Assembly: GCF_900177655.1 (NCBI RefSeq)
Contig: NZ_FXWK01000001.1
Location: 2,046,001 to 2,110,000 of the forward strand
Source of the DNA: Devosia lucknowensis
GTDB taxonomy: Bacteria > Pseudomonadota > Alphaproteobacteria > Rhizobiales > Devosiaceae
Length of the DNA stretch: 64,000 nt
Direction: 5' to 3'
Shown here: in pieces, positions 9,800-18,661 of the stretch
Numbering within the stretch: position 1 is the first letter of the stretch
Layout of the letters: every line of letters starts with the position of its first letter
Translations under genes and position numbers: made by a program
Notes under the pieces: generated by a model
Told to the model about the DNA's origin: nothing
The model's input: only the letters and a program-made list of their open reading frames with translations
Databases searched by the model: none

Positions 9800-11068
9800 T
9801 TACCAGGCGTCGCCCTTGAGATCGTTCAGGTCGGCTTCGAGAACTTCGAGGTTCTCTGCGGCGGTACCATTGCCCGAGAGCGTGTCATGGACGGCGCTCC
9901 AGAACAGCGAGGAGACCTCGTTGTAGTCGGTCTTGGTCGGTGCGGACGGACGCGGCACGGCCTGCTCGAAGATCGCCTGCCAGTTGGCCATGAACGGCGA
10001 TGCGGCCAGCACGTCGGCATCTTCATAGAGCGACGGGATGGTAGGCAGGTTCGACTGCTTGATGGCGCGTTCCTTCTGCACGTCTTCCGAAGCCAGGAAT
10101 TTCACCAGCTCGATGGCGGCGTCCTGGTCCGGAGAGTACTTCGACACAGCCATGTTCCAGCCGCCCAGCGTGGCCGCCGAACGCCCGCCTTCGCCGTCAC
10201 CGGCCGGCAGCGGAGCCACGTCGAACTTGCCCTTCACGGCCGAGTCATCGCCATTGCCCAGCGCGTAGGCATAGGGCCAGTTGCGCATGAACACGGCATT
10301 GCCGAGCTGCCACACGCCGCGGCTTTCTTCTTCCATGTAGGCAAGCACGCCTTCGGGCGCGATCGTGCCGACCCAGCCTGCAGCACGGTCGATGGCGGCA
10401 GCAGCCTGTTCATTGTTGATCGAAACGGTGCCGTCGGCTTCGACGATCTGGCCGCCGCCATTCGACATCACCCATTCCAGGGCGTCGCAGGTCAGGCCTT
10501 CATAGGCGTTGGCCTGGAACACGAAGCCCCAGAGCTCCGAAGCACCTTCGGCGCGCTCGGCATCCATGATTTCCTTGGCGGTGGTTTCGAGCTCGGTCCA
10601 GGTGGTCGGAACCGACTTGCCGTGCTTTTCGAGCAGGTCCGTGCGGTAGTAGAGCGCCGGCGCGTCGGTGAAGGCCGGCAGGGCGACGAGCTTGCCGTCC
10701 ACTGTCTGCGACTCGATAATCGACGGGAAGTGGTTGCCCACGATGTCGGAAGCGGCTTCGGTCAGGTCGACGAAGTGCTCCGCCAGCTGCGGCGCCCAGA
10801 TCACGTCGGTCTGGTACACGTCGATATCGGCGTTGCCTGCGGCGAGCCACAGGCGGTACTGGCCGAACTGGTCGGTGGTGGACGAGGGCATCGGCACCAC
10901 GGTCACCTTATGACCGGTTTCGGCTTCGAAACGGTCGAGCTGGCTGCGCAGGAACTCGAGGCCGTTGCCGGTGTCACCCGAAACGATGGACAGTTCCGCG
11001 GCCTGGGCAGAGGCCGACACAAGAGTCACGCTCGCCATCATCGCTACGAGCAGCGTCTTCAACATCAT
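9800..11068 (-). CDS. thuE: ThuE, periplasmic disaccharide-binding protein
   Basis: Extracellular solute-binding protein of family 1 (422 aa). A signal peptide (MMLKTLLVAMMASVTLVSAS, ending AQAAE) precedes ELSIVSGDTGNGLEFLRSQL, a typical mature start. In rhizobia the ortholog binds trehalose and maltose and some sucrose isomers. ATG at 11068 has GGGAGGA upstream; a longer frame to 11128 lacks one. It is first in the operon and faces the divergent LacI gene, with a likely operator in between. Confidence 0.9.
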   Translation of the reverse strand: MMLKTLLVAMMASVTLVSASAQAAELSIVSGDTGNGLEFLRSQLDRFEAETGHKVTVVPMPSSTTDQFGQYRLWLAAGNADIDVYQTDVIWAPQLAEHFVDLTEAASDIVGNHFPSIIESQTVDGKLVALPAFTDAPALYYRTDLLEKHGKSVPTTWTELETTAKEIMDAERAEGASELWGFVFQANAYEGLTCDALEWVMSNGGGQIVEADGTVSINNEQAAAAIDRAAGWVGTIAPEGVLAYMEEESRGVWQLGNAVFMRNWPYAYALGNGDDSAVKGKFDVAPLPAGDGEGGRSAATLGGWNMAVSKYSPDQDAAIELVKFLASEDVQKERAIKQSNLPTIPSLYEDADVLAASPFMANWQAIFEQAVPRPSAPTKTDYNEVSSLFWSAVHDTLSGNGTAAENLEVLEADLNDLKGDAW

Positions 11069-11190
11069 TGGAAATCCTCCCGAGAAAAACAATGTGCGGG
11101 AGAGGCATGCAGAGCTGACCCGCGCCACGGCGCCGGACCAGAACTCCTCCCCCTTAAAAGCACTCTGCCGAACCGATTTTGCCGTCCAGA

Positions 11191-11239
11191 TTTAAAGCGC
11201 TTTGGACGATAAGGAACCAGAGGCTCTAAAAACTGTCAA
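11191..11239 (-). promoter_or_regulatory. thuE promoter and LacI-type operator
   Basis: On the minus strand a consensus -35 TTGACA (11239-11234) is followed about 30 bases later by AAAGCGCTTT (11194-11203), a perfect 10-bp palindrome with the central CG typical of LacI-family sites, flanked by the extended arms GTCC and GGAC. Binding there would cover the -10/+1 region, consistent with repression of thu by the divergent regulator. The -10 itself is poor. Confidence 0.5.
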
Positions 11240-11376
11240 GCAGCCCACGCGCCGATTTTCATAAATTTCGGAGTACGAACGTAAAAACATTATGTAATTC
11301 AATGATTTAAACAGTAAGCCGGCGAGCATTCGTTAAAATTCGTATCATCCACCCTGATGTACGCACCTCAAATAAT

Positions 11377-11420
11377 GGAAACGATTTCCGCCTCTTGCAG
11401 GAAAATTTGAAATCGCTTTG
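11377..11420 (+). promoter_or_regulatory. Two further LacI-type operator candidates
   Basis: GGAAACGATTTCC (11377-11389) and GAAATCGCTTTG (11409-11420) resemble the site at 11194-11203. They lie about 200 bp away, closer to the regulator gene, so autoregulation or looping is possible. The rest of the 488-bp divergent region (11069-11556) shows nothing else I can support. Confidence 0.4.
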
Positions 11421-11556
11421 AATGACCCGTGGAGGAGAATGACGGCAGGCCCTGTTCAAAGGGCGCCGCCTGCCCTAATGGCTGTGCCGACCGGTCTTGC
11501 GCGTCCTTGCGGCCGCGGGGCGCCGGAGCGTCATACCACCGGGCCGCATCGCCGCT

Positions 11557-12576
11557 ATGAGATTGAAAGACCTCGCCGAACATCTCGGCTTGTCGCAGAC
11601 CACGGTCAGCCGTGCCCTCAACGGCTACCCGGAAGTGAACGAAGCCACGCGCCGTCGCGTGGCCGAAGCTGCCAACACGCTCGGCTATCGGCCCAATGCC
11701 AGCGCCTTGCGCCTGGCCACCGGCCGGGCCGGGGCCATCGGCCTGGTGCTGCGCGGCGCCGACGAGCTTGGTCCGCATATGTCGGAGTTCCTGTCCGGCG
11801 TCGGCAGCTACATGGCCGGTCAGGAAATCGACATGCTGGTGACGACGGTCGCCAGCCACCAGGAAGAACTCGCCGCCTACCGCCGCCTCGCCGCGAGCCA
11901 GAAGGTCGATGCGGTCATTCTTCATTCGCCCACCGTGCGGGACGAGCGGGCCGAGCTGCTGACCGAGCTCAATATCCCCTTTGTGCTTCACGGTCGCACC
12001 GACATTGGCAAGCCGGTCGCCTGGCTCGATATCGACAATACCAGCGCGCTCGAACGCGCCACGGGCCACCTGCTCGATCTCGGTCATCGCCGCATCGCCA
12101 TGCTCAATGGCGTGAAAGGCCGCACATTCGCCGAACATCGGGATATCGGTTATCGCGCCGCGCTCGCTGCGCGCGGGGTCCCGCTCGATCCGGCGCTCCT
12201 TGGCCATACCGCATTCACCGACGAAATCGCCTTCCGCATGGCCGCATCCATGCTCGAACTGCGTCCACGCCCCACCGCCTTCCTTGCCGGCTCCATGATG
12301 ACCGCGCTGGGCGTCTTCCGCGCCATCCGGCAGGCCGGACTGCAGCTGGGCACCGATGTGTCGATGATCGCGCACGACGACGTTTTCCCCTATCTCAACG
12401 CCGACAACATGTATCCGTCCATGTCGACGACGCGCTCCTCGATCAGGCAGGCCGGCACGCGCATCTCGGAATTGATCATGCAGATCCTCGCCGGCAAGTC
12501 GCAGGCCGATATCCATGAACTTTGGCCGGTGGAGCTGGTCCTGCGTGAAAGCTCGGGCCCCGCACCACGGAGCTGA
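11557..12576 (+). CDS. thuR: LacI-family transcriptional regulator (ThuR-like)
   Basis: A 339-aa LacI/GalR regulator. The N-terminal helix-turn-helix reads LKDLAEHLGLSQTTVSRALN, followed by the hinge GYRPNASALRLATG; the rest is a periplasmic-binding-protein-like sugar sensor. I chose ATG at 11557, which puts the helix-turn-helix at the extreme N-terminus as usual; an upstream in-frame extension would add 20 residues. The ribosome site is weak. Divergent position next to thuE and the palindromes in the shared region point to control of the thu operon. Confidence 0.85.
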   Translation: MRLKDLAEHLGLSQTTVSRALNGYPEVNEATRRRVAEAANTLGYRPNASALRLATGRAGAIGLVLRGADELGPHMSEFLSGVGSYMAGQEIDMLVTTVASHQEELAAYRRLAASQKVDAVILHSPTVRDERAELLTELNIPFVLHGRTDIGKPVAWLDIDNTSALERATGHLLDLGHRRIAMLNGVKGRTFAEHRDIGYRAALAARGVPLDPALLGHTAFTDEIAFRMAASMLELRPRPTAFLAGSMMTALGVFRAIRQAGLQLGTDVSMIAHDDVFPYLNADNMYPSMSTTRSSIRQAGTRISELIMQILAGKSQADIHELWPVELVLRESSGPAPRS

Positions 12577-12591
12577 GCGCATTCCCAGGGA

Positions 12592-12631
12592 CTGTCGCAT
12601 CGGTGTCATCGAACCGTTATCGGACTGACAT
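12592..12631 (+). promoter_or_regulatory. Tandem PhoB-box-like array
   Basis: Four heptamers resembling CTGTCAT lie exactly 11 bp apart: CTGTCGC (12592), GTGTCAT (12603), CCGTTAT (12614), CTGACAT (12625). They match 22 of 28 consensus positions. Two adjacent 7-4-7 Pho boxes would have this geometry. The array ends 69 bp before the start of the binding-protein gene, the usual range for PhoB activation. Confidence 0.5.
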
Positions 12632-12700
12632 GACCGCCCTCTAATCGGCAGCCATTCGGCGCTTTCCCCGCGACCGAACGCCATCAGAGGGATTTCCCAA

Positions 12701-13810
12701 ATGACCTTCAAGTCCGCCCTGACCACCTCGGTCTCGCTGCTGACCGTCCTGAGCCTTTCCGCTCCGGTTTTTGCCCAGACCGATCTCGACGCCCTTTATG
12801 AAGCCGCCAAGGCAGAGGGCACGCTGACCACCATCGCCCTGCCCCACAACTGGTGCGGCTATAGCAAGGTCATCGAGAGCTTCAAGGCCAAGTATCCGGG
12901 CATCACTGTCAACGAACTGAACCCGGATGCCGGTTCGGCCGACGAGCTGGAAGCGGTGCGCGCCAATATCGGCAACACCGGCCCGCAGGCGCCCGACGTG
13001 CTCGATATCGGCCTCGCCTTCGGTCCGCAGGCCAAGGAAGAAGGCCTTCTCCAGCCCTACAAGGTCTCGACCTGGGACGAAATCCCGGCCGACGCAAAGG
13101 ATGAAGAAGGCTACTGGTACGGCGACTACTATGGCGTCATGGCCATGCTGGTGAACACCGACCTCGTCTCGACCCTCCCCGCCGATTGGTCCGACCTCAC
13201 CGGCGCCGAATACGCCAATTCCGTCGCGCTGGCCGGCGACCCGCGTGCCTCCGCCCAGGCCATCCAGTCCGTCTACGCCGCAGGCCTTGCGCAGACCGGC
13301 TCGGATGAAGGCGCTGCCCAGGCCGGCCTCGACTTCTTCAAGGCCGTCAACGACGCCGGAAACTTCGTTCCGGTGATCGGCAAGGCCGCCTCGGTCGCCC
13401 AGGGCACCACCCCGGTTCTCGTCGCCTGGGACTACAATCTGCTCGCCTGGCGCGACAGCTTCGAAGGCAATCCGCAGGCCGAGATCGTCGTTCCGGAAAC
13501 TGGCGTCGTGGCCGGCGTCTACGTGCAGGCCATTTCGGCCCACGCCCCGCATCCCAACGCTGCCAAGCTCTGGATGGAATACCTCTATTCCGACGAGGGT
13601 CAGCTGCTCTGGCTCGAAGGCTACTGCCACCCGATCCGCTTCAACGCGCTCGCCGATGCCGGCAAGATCCCGCAGAACCTGCTCGACGCCCTGCCTCCCG
13701 CCGAAGCCTATGCCAAGGCCGTGTTCCCGACCATCGAGCAGCAGAACGCCGCCAAGGAAGTGATCACCACTGGCTGGGACTCCACCGTCGGCGCCAACGT
13801 CTCTGAATAG
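12701..13810 (+). CDS. ABC transporter substrate-binding protein (spermidine/iron/phosphonate-like family)
   Basis: Periplasmic binding protein, 369 aa, with a signal peptide (MTFKSALTTSVSLLTVLSLS, ending PVFAQ). The mature protein opens DLDALYEAAKAEGTLTTIAL, typical of the family that includes Fe(III), thiamine, polyamine and 2-aminoethylphosphonate binders. No residue pattern I know fixes the ligand. ATG at 12701 is preceded by AGAGGGA. It heads a four-gene importer (two permeases and an ATPase). The PhoB-like array upstream argues for a phosphorus-containing ligand, but this is inference. Confidence 0.85.
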   Translation: MTFKSALTTSVSLLTVLSLSAPVFAQTDLDALYEAAKAEGTLTTIALPHNWCGYSKVIESFKAKYPGITVNELNPDAGSADELEAVRANIGNTGPQAPDVLDIGLAFGPQAKEEGLLQPYKVSTWDEIPADAKDEEGYWYGDYYGVMAMLVNTDLVSTLPADWSDLTGAEYANSVALAGDPRASAQAIQSVYAAGLAQTGSDEGAAQAGLDFFKAVNDAGNFVPVIGKAASVAQGTTPVLVAWDYNLLAWRDSFEGNPQAEIVVPETGVVAGVYVQAISAHAPHPNAAKLWMEYLYSDEGQLLWLEGYCHPIRFNALADAGKIPQNLLDALPPAEAYAKAVFPTIEQQNAAKEVITTGWDSTVGANVSE

Positions 13811-13819
13811 GGCGCCCTT

Positions 13820-13935
13820 GGGGAGGAACCCACGCCCTCCCCATCCACCGAACTGCCCTCGGGCTCGACCCGGGGGCCACTCTCCACACGGTCAATGCTG
13901 CAACCGGTCCTAGGGTCAAGCCTGAGGACGGGCCG
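13820..13935. repeat. Stem-loop and palindromic repeat after the binding-protein gene
   Basis: GGGGAGG / CCTCCCC (13820-13826, 13836-13842) directly follows the stop. Further on, a two-hairpin element has CCCTCGGGC...GACCCGGGGG (about 13857-13876) and GTCCTAGGG...CCTGAGGAC (about 13906-13928). The second resembles the REP-like doublets elsewhere in the window but is a distinct sequence. Confidence 0.5.
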
Positions 13936-13967
13936 ATGCATGTCGAGAAAATCTGCTCAGAGCTGAA

Positions 13968-14840
13968 ATGACCGCCACAACCGCGCATCGCCGAAGCCGC
14001 CTCTCCCTCGAATGGCTGGGCTTCGCGCCATTCATCGTCTTTGCCGTGATGTTTCTCATCCTGCCCACGCTTTACCTCGTGGGCGCTGCTTTTGTCGGGC
14101 GTGACGGCGGCTTCACTCTCGACAACATTGCGGGGCTCTTTACCGACCAGATCCTCGCCGCCTACTGGATTTCCATCCGCATTTCCGGCGCCTCCGCCAT
14201 TCTCGGGGCTCTGATCGGCCTTGCCATTGCCCTCGCCATCATTCGCGGACGCTTGCCCGATGGCCTGCGTTCCGCCGTCATGACCTTTTCCGGCGTCGCC
14301 TCGAATTTCGCTGGCGTCCCGCTGGCCTTTGCCTTCATCTCCACCCTTGGGCGTCTCGGCCTCGTCACCGTCATTCTCAAGACCGTTTTCGACATCGACA
14401 TCTACCGCGCCGGCTTCAACATCCTCTCCTTCTGGGGGCTGACGCTGACCTACCTCTACTTCCAGATTCCGCTGATGGTGCTGATGATCGCCCCGGCGAT
14501 CGATGGCCTCAAGAAGGAATGGAGCGAGGCTTCGCAGACCCTCGGCGCCACGCCGCTGCAGTTCTGGCGTTACGTCGGCTTCCCCATTCTCTGGCCCAGC
14601 TTCCTCGGAACGCTGAGCCTCCTCTTCGCCAACGCCTTCGGCGCCATCGCCACCGCCTATGCGCTGACCGGCTCTTCGCTCAACATCGTGCCCATCCTGC
14701 TCTACGCGCAGATCCGCGGTGACGCGCTGCAAAATCCCGGCCTCGGCGCCGCGTTGGCCCTCGGCATGATCGCCATTACCGCGCTCGCCAACATCATCTA
14801 CCTCGTCATCTCCGCCCGTGCCGAAAGGTGGATGCGATGA
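13968..14840 (+). CDS. ABC transporter permease (PotB/PhnU-like)
   Basis: Inner-membrane permease of 290 aa with six predicted helices; the first is about residues 18-40 (LGFAPFIVFAVMFLILPTLY). The coupling EAA loop is KKEWSEASQTLGATPLQFWR near residue 190. It follows the binding-protein gene after 157 bp and overlaps the next permease by four bases (ATGA), so the two are translationally coupled. Confidence 0.88.
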   Translation: MTATTAHRRSRLSLEWLGFAPFIVFAVMFLILPTLYLVGAAFVGRDGGFTLDNIAGLFTDQILAAYWISIRISGASAILGALIGLAIALAIIRGRLPDGLRSAVMTFSGVASNFAGVPLAFAFISTLGRLGLVTVILKTVFDIDIYRAGFNILSFWGLTLTYLYFQIPLMVLMIAPAIDGLKKEWSEASQTLGATPLQFWRYVGFPILWPSFLGTLSLLFANAFGAIATAYALTGSSLNIVPILLYAQIRGDALQNPGLGAALALGMIAITALANIIYLVISARAERWMR

Positions 14841-15628
14841 AACAGAGCAAGCTCTGGGCTTGGGTCGTATTCGGACTGGGCGCCGCCTATTTCATCGTGC
14901 CGCTGCTCGCCACCTTCGAGTTCTCGCTCAAGATGCGGCGCGGCTACTACAGCTTCGACAGTTACGCTTCGGTCTTTTCCGACCCTGCCTTCCAGGCCAC
15001 CTTCCTCTATTCCGCCGTCGTCGGGCTCCTCGCCATCGTCGTGGGCATTCTGGTCGTGGTGCCGGCAGTCTATTTCGTGCGCCTGCGCCTGCCCCGCCTG
15101 CGCCCGCTGATGGAATTCACCACGCTCCTGCCGCTGATCATCCCGGCCATCGTGCTCGTCTATGGCTACATCCGGCTCTACAATTCGAGCTCGATCATTC
15201 CCTTCACCGGCTCTGCACTGGGCACCGATTTCCTGCTGACCTGCGCCTATGTCACCCTGGCCCTGCCCTACATGTATCGCGCCGTCGATACCGGCATGCG
15301 CGCCATCGACATCAAGACCCTCACCGAGGCGGCCCAGATCATGGGCGCCGACACGCTGCGCATCATCGCGACGGTCATCCTGCCCAATATCCTCATCGCG
15401 GTTCTTTCAGGCGCCTTCCTGACCTTCGCCATCGTCATCGGCGAATTCACCATCGCCAGCCTCCTCAATCGCCCCGCCTTCGGCCCTTATCTCCAGACCG
15501 TCGGCGCCAATCGCGCCTATGAGCCCTCGGCTTTGGCGATCATTTCCTTTGTCATCACCTGGGGGGCAATGGGCATGATCCAGCTCCTGGCGCGTTTCGC
15601 CCCCCGCACCTCCGCCCGCACGGACTGA
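14837..15628 (+). CDS. ABC transporter permease (PotC/PhnV-like)
   Basis: Second inner-membrane permease, 263 aa, six helices; the EAA-type loop is DIKTLTEAAQIMGADTLRII near residue 165. I chose ATG at 14837 because it overlaps the upstream stop as ATGA and follows AAGGTGG. An in-frame ATG three codons earlier is possible. Six bases separate its stop from the ATPase gene. Confidence 0.88.
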   Translation: MKQSKLWAWVVFGLGAAYFIVPLLATFEFSLKMRRGYYSFDSYASVFSDPAFQATFLYSAVVGLLAIVVGILVVVPAVYFVRLRLPRLRPLMEFTTLLPLIIPAIVLVYGYIRLYNSSSIIPFTGSALGTDFLLTCAYVTLALPYMYRAVDTGMRAIDIKTLTEAAQIMGADTLRIIATVILPNILIAVLSGAFLTFAIVIGEFTIASLLNRPAFGPYLQTVGANRAYEPSALAIISFVITWGAMGMIQLLARFAPRTSARTD

Positions 15629-15634
15629 GTTCCC

Positions 15635-16627
15635 ATGAGCGACCAGCACTTCCTCCGCGTCGACAACCTTTCCAAGTTCTACGGCGTCAACCAGGTAATA
15701 AAGGGCATCAGCTGCGGCTTTGCCAAGGGCGAGTTCATCTCCTTGCTCGGCCCCTCGGGCTGCGGCAAAACCACGATCCTGCGCATGATTGCCGGCTTCG
15801 AGACGCCATCTGGCGGCTCCATCCACGTCGATGGCGAGGACATGACCGCCCTCAGGCCCAATCAGCGTCGTTTGGGAATGGTGTTCCAGGCCTATGCGCT
15901 CTTTCCCAACCTGACCGTCGGCGACAACATCGCTTTCGGTCTGAAAGTCGCGGGCGTCCCGCGCGAGGAGCGACGGGCGCGGGTCGCCGAAATGCTCGCG
16001 CTTATCGGCCTGCCCGGCTTCGAGAACAGGTTTCCCTACGAAATGTCCGGCGGCCAGCAGCAGCGCGTTGCACTCGCCCGGGCCATTGCACCGCGCCCGC
16101 GCCTGCTGCTGCTCGACGAACCTCTTTCTGCACTCGACGCCAAGATTCGCGTGTCCCTGCGCGAGGAAATCCGCGCCATCCAGCGCGAGCTCGGCATCAC
16201 CACAGTCTTCGTCACCCATGACCAGGAAGAGGCGCTCTCCATTTCCGACCGCATCATGGTGATGAATGCCGGCAATATCGAACAGCTCGGCACCCCGCAT
16301 GACATCTACAATCGTCCTGCCTCCCGCTTCGCCGCCACCTTCGTGGGTCACCTCAACGCCTTACCCGCCGCGCGCTTCGGTGCTGACCGCGCCATTCGCC
16401 CCGAGCTCATTTCGCTCGCCCCGGCGCCGGATACCGATACCACGCTCGACGGCACCATCACCGATATCGGCTTTCTGGGCTCTGTCCTGCGACTGCGCGT
16501 GGATGTCGAAGGCACGTCCCTCAGTATCGACACCTTCAATGCAAATGCGGCCACCCCGCCCCGGCGCGGCGATCGCGTCACCCTGCATCTCGCCAGCCGC
16601 GACGTGCTCGATCTGGGCGCCGCCTGA
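15635..16627 (+). CDS. ABC transporter ATPase (PotA-like)
   Basis: ATPase of 330 aa for the preceding importer. Walker A GPSGCGKTTILRMIAG (about residues 37-52), signature MSGGQQQRVALARA, Walker B LLLLDEPLSALD and H-loop THDQEEA are intact. The C-terminal TOBE domain begins around residue 260 (RPELISLAP). It ends 69 bases before the sulfurtransferase start. Confidence 0.9.
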   Translation: MSDQHFLRVDNLSKFYGVNQVIKGISCGFAKGEFISLLGPSGCGKTTILRMIAGFETPSGGSIHVDGEDMTALRPNQRRLGMVFQAYALFPNLTVGDNIAFGLKVAGVPREERRARVAEMLALIGLPGFENRFPYEMSGGQQQRVALARAIAPRPRLLLLDEPLSALDAKIRVSLREEIRAIQRELGITTVFVTHDQEEALSISDRIMVMNAGNIEQLGTPHDIYNRPASRFAATFVGHLNALPAARFGADRAIRPELISLAPAPDTDTTLDGTITDIGFLGSVLRLRVDVEGTSLSIDTFNANAATPPRRGDRVTLHLASRDVLDLGAA

Positions 16628-16696
16628 CCTGCTTTAAGCGTTTGACCCCAAGCCCGCATCGGCCCATTGTCCGTTCCATCAAACGGGAGTTGCGCC

Positions 16697-17530
16697 TTGG
16701 ACAATCCATTTGTTTCCACCGACTGGCTGGCCGCCCACCTCAGGGACCCGGGCGTGGTCGTCGTCGATGGCAGCTGGCACATGCCCAATGCTTCGCGCAA
16801 CGCCCAGGCCGAGTATCTGGCCGGCCACATCCCCGGCGCCGTCTTCTTCGATATCGACGGCATCGCTGATACCACGACCGACCTGCCGCACATGCTGCCA
16901 GCGCCGGCCGACTTCGCCCGTGCCGTCGGTGCTCTCGGCATTTCCGAGGCGCAAACCATCGTCGTCTACGACGAGATCGGGCTGTTCAGCGCGCCCCGCG
17001 TCTGGTGGACCTTCCGCGCCTTCGGCGCGGGCAACGTCGTCATGCTCGAGGGTGGCGGGCCGAAATGGCGCGCTGAAAAGCGCCCGATCGAAGCGGGCCT
17101 CGTGACGCGCGACCGCGTCCGTTTCGACGCCAGCTTCGATGCCGACGCCGCCGTCGACTTCGACACGGTTCTCGCCAACCTGCGAACCCACGCCGCGCAG
17201 ATCATCGATGCCCGCCCGGCGCCGCGTTTCCACGGCGAAGTCGCCGAACCGCGCAAGGGGCTCAAGTCCGGCCACATTCCGGGCAGTCTCAACGTCCCGG
17301 TTGGGCTGCTCAGCGAAGGCGGCAGGCTCAAGTCGCCGGACGAGCTCCGGGCCCTCTTCGCCGATCGTGGGGTCGATCTGGGCAAGCCCATCATCACCTC
17401 CTGCGGCTCGGGTATCACCGCCGTCACTCTTGCCCTCGCGCTCGAACAGGCGGGCGCAACCGACGTATCGGTCTACGACGGATCATGGGCCGAATGGGGC
17501 GCCCACAAGGACGCCGAGATCGAAAGCTGA
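16697..17530 (+). CDS. sseA: 3-mercaptopyruvate / thiosulfate sulfurtransferase (tandem rhodanese)
   Basis: Two rhodanese domains in 277 aa. The N-terminal domain is catalytically inactive (Asp in VVYDEIG in place of Cys). The C-terminal domain carries the active-site loop TSCGSGITAV with catalytic C236; CGSG-type loops favour 3-mercaptopyruvate over thiosulfate. I chose TTG at 16697 because GGGAG precedes it by seven bases; a TTG ten codons earlier has no such site. Cytoplasmic. It follows the ABC operon closely and may be co-transcribed; a functional link is unproven. Confidence 0.85.
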   Translation: MDNPFVSTDWLAAHLRDPGVVVVDGSWHMPNASRNAQAEYLAGHIPGAVFFDIDGIADTTTDLPHMLPAPADFARAVGALGISEAQTIVVYDEIGLFSAPRVWWTFRAFGAGNVVMLEGGGPKWRAEKRPIEAGLVTRDRVRFDASFDADAAVDFDTVLANLRTHAAQIIDARPAPRFHGEVAEPRKGLKSGHIPGSLNVPVGLLSEGGRLKSPDELRALFADRGVDLGKPIITSCGSGITAVTLALALEQAGATDVSVYDGSWAEWGAHKDAEIES

Positions 17531-17579
17531 CGGAACAACCGTGGCGCTTGACGCTTTCTCCTTGTGAGAGGAGACCGCC

Positions 17580-17984
17580 ATGTTCGACCACACCGGAATA
17601 GTCGTTACAGACCTGGCGAGGGCTCGCCGCTTCTACGACGCCATCGCCAGGGCACTCGGCTTGCAGACAGCCGATAACGGTCCCGAAGCCTTCCTGTTCG
17701 GCAAAAGTGCCGCCGAGCCAATTCCTTATCTCTGGATCGGCACCACGCGCCCCTCTTACTGGGCCGAGGGCTCTCGCGCCGGGATCAACCAGATGCACGT
17801 CGCCTTTAAGGCCAAGGACAAGGCTATGGTCGAGGCCTTTTACCAGGCCGCCCTTGCCAATGGCGGCACCGACAACGGCGCACCCGGCCCGCGCCAGGGC
17901 GCCGGTGGTTACTACGGCGCCTTCGTTCTCGATCCGGACGGCAACAACATCGAAGCTGCAGCACGCGGCCCCGCCGCAACCTAG
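17580..17984 (+). CDS. VOC-superfamily (glyoxalase/bleomycin-resistance-like) protein
   Basis: A 134-aa single VOC domain. It begins with the usual FDHTGIVVTDLARARRFYDA and ends with VLDPDGNNIEAA, in which the Glu is a typical metal ligand; H4 of FDHTG and H74 of NQMHVAF are the other likely ligands. Probably a metal-dependent lyase, dioxygenase or isomerase; the substrate cannot be inferred. GAGAGGAG lies just upstream of the start. Its stop shares the tetranucleotide CTAG with the stop of the convergent methyltransferase. Confidence 0.85.
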   Translation: MFDHTGIVVTDLARARRFYDAIARALGLQTADNGPEAFLFGKSAAEPIPYLWIGTTRPSYWAEGSRAGINQMHVAFKAKDKAMVEAFYQAALANGGTDNGAPGPRQGAGGYYGAFVLDPDGNNIEAAARGPAAT

Positions 17985-18643
17985 GCGTAGGCGACCCAAC
18001 CGCGAAAGTCGAAGCCGGCGTAAAAGAGACTCACGCCCGAAAACCCCGCTTCGTCCAGCATTGCCTCTTCAGCCTCTGGCGACAGCAGATGCAGCCGCTC
18101 GAGCATGGCCTGCCGGCCACTTTCAGCATGAGCCGGATCGATACCATTGGCGATGGCAAAGGCTGCGTGACGCTGCATCCAGCGCGACCGGCTGGGTCCA
18201 TCCTGCGCAAAACTCATATGGGCGAGCACCAGTGGCGCGCCGGGCTTCAACCGCTTGTGCAGGCCCTTCAGCGTCGCCAGCCGTTCGGCCAGGGGAATGA
18301 AATGAAACACAAGGATAGATGTCGCGCCGTCATATGGCCCCTCGGGTGCCTCATTGATCGTTCCTTTGCTCAAGGTTACCCGCTCGCCGAACTTGGCCGT
18401 TGCGACTCTAGCCGCATCCAGCATGCTGTCTGACGGATCCACCCCGTCCAGGCGCCAGTCCGCATGGGTGGATGCGAGCGTGCTCAATTCCATCCCGCCG
18501 CCGGCACCCAGCACCAGCACGCGTCCGTCCGCTCCCACCCTCTCGGCCAGCAGCACCCCGGTCATGCGATGCAGGCTCAGCAGCCCGGGCACCTGCTTGA
18601 TTGCACTATCGGCGTAGGCATTGAGCGGCATGGGATTGGACAT
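17981..18643 (-). CDS. Class I SAM-dependent methyltransferase
   Basis: A 220-aa Rossmann-fold methyltransferase. SAM-binding motif I is VLVLGAGGGMELSTLA (about residue 46), followed by the acidic GVDPSD of motif II. Substrate unknown. ATG at 18643 is preferred to a TTG three codons upstream. The promoter region carries a perfect inverted repeat (18662-18682), suggesting a TetR- or ArsR-type regulator that is not encoded in the window. It is divergent from nothing close and convergent with the VOC gene. Confidence 0.82.
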   Translation of the reverse strand: MSNPMPLNAYADSAIKQVPGLLSLHRMTGVLLAERVGADGRVLVLGAGGGMELSTLASTHADWRLDGVDPSDSMLDAARVATAKFGERVTLSKGTINEAPEGPYDGATSILVFHFIPLAERLATLKGLHKRLKPGAPLVLAHMSFAQDGPSRSRWMQRHAAFAIANGIDPAHAESGRQAMLERLHLLSPEAEEAMLDEAGFSGVSLFYAGFDFRGWVAYA

Positions 18644-18661
18644 CGCGGTCAACTTTGTTAA

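Noticed and set aside
9593..11212. 539-aa open frame on the plus strand, opposite thuE
   Set aside because: It is antisense to a binding-protein gene with a clear signal peptide and family motifs, and its composition (Gly, Arg, His and Val-rich) is that of a shadow frame in high-GC DNA.
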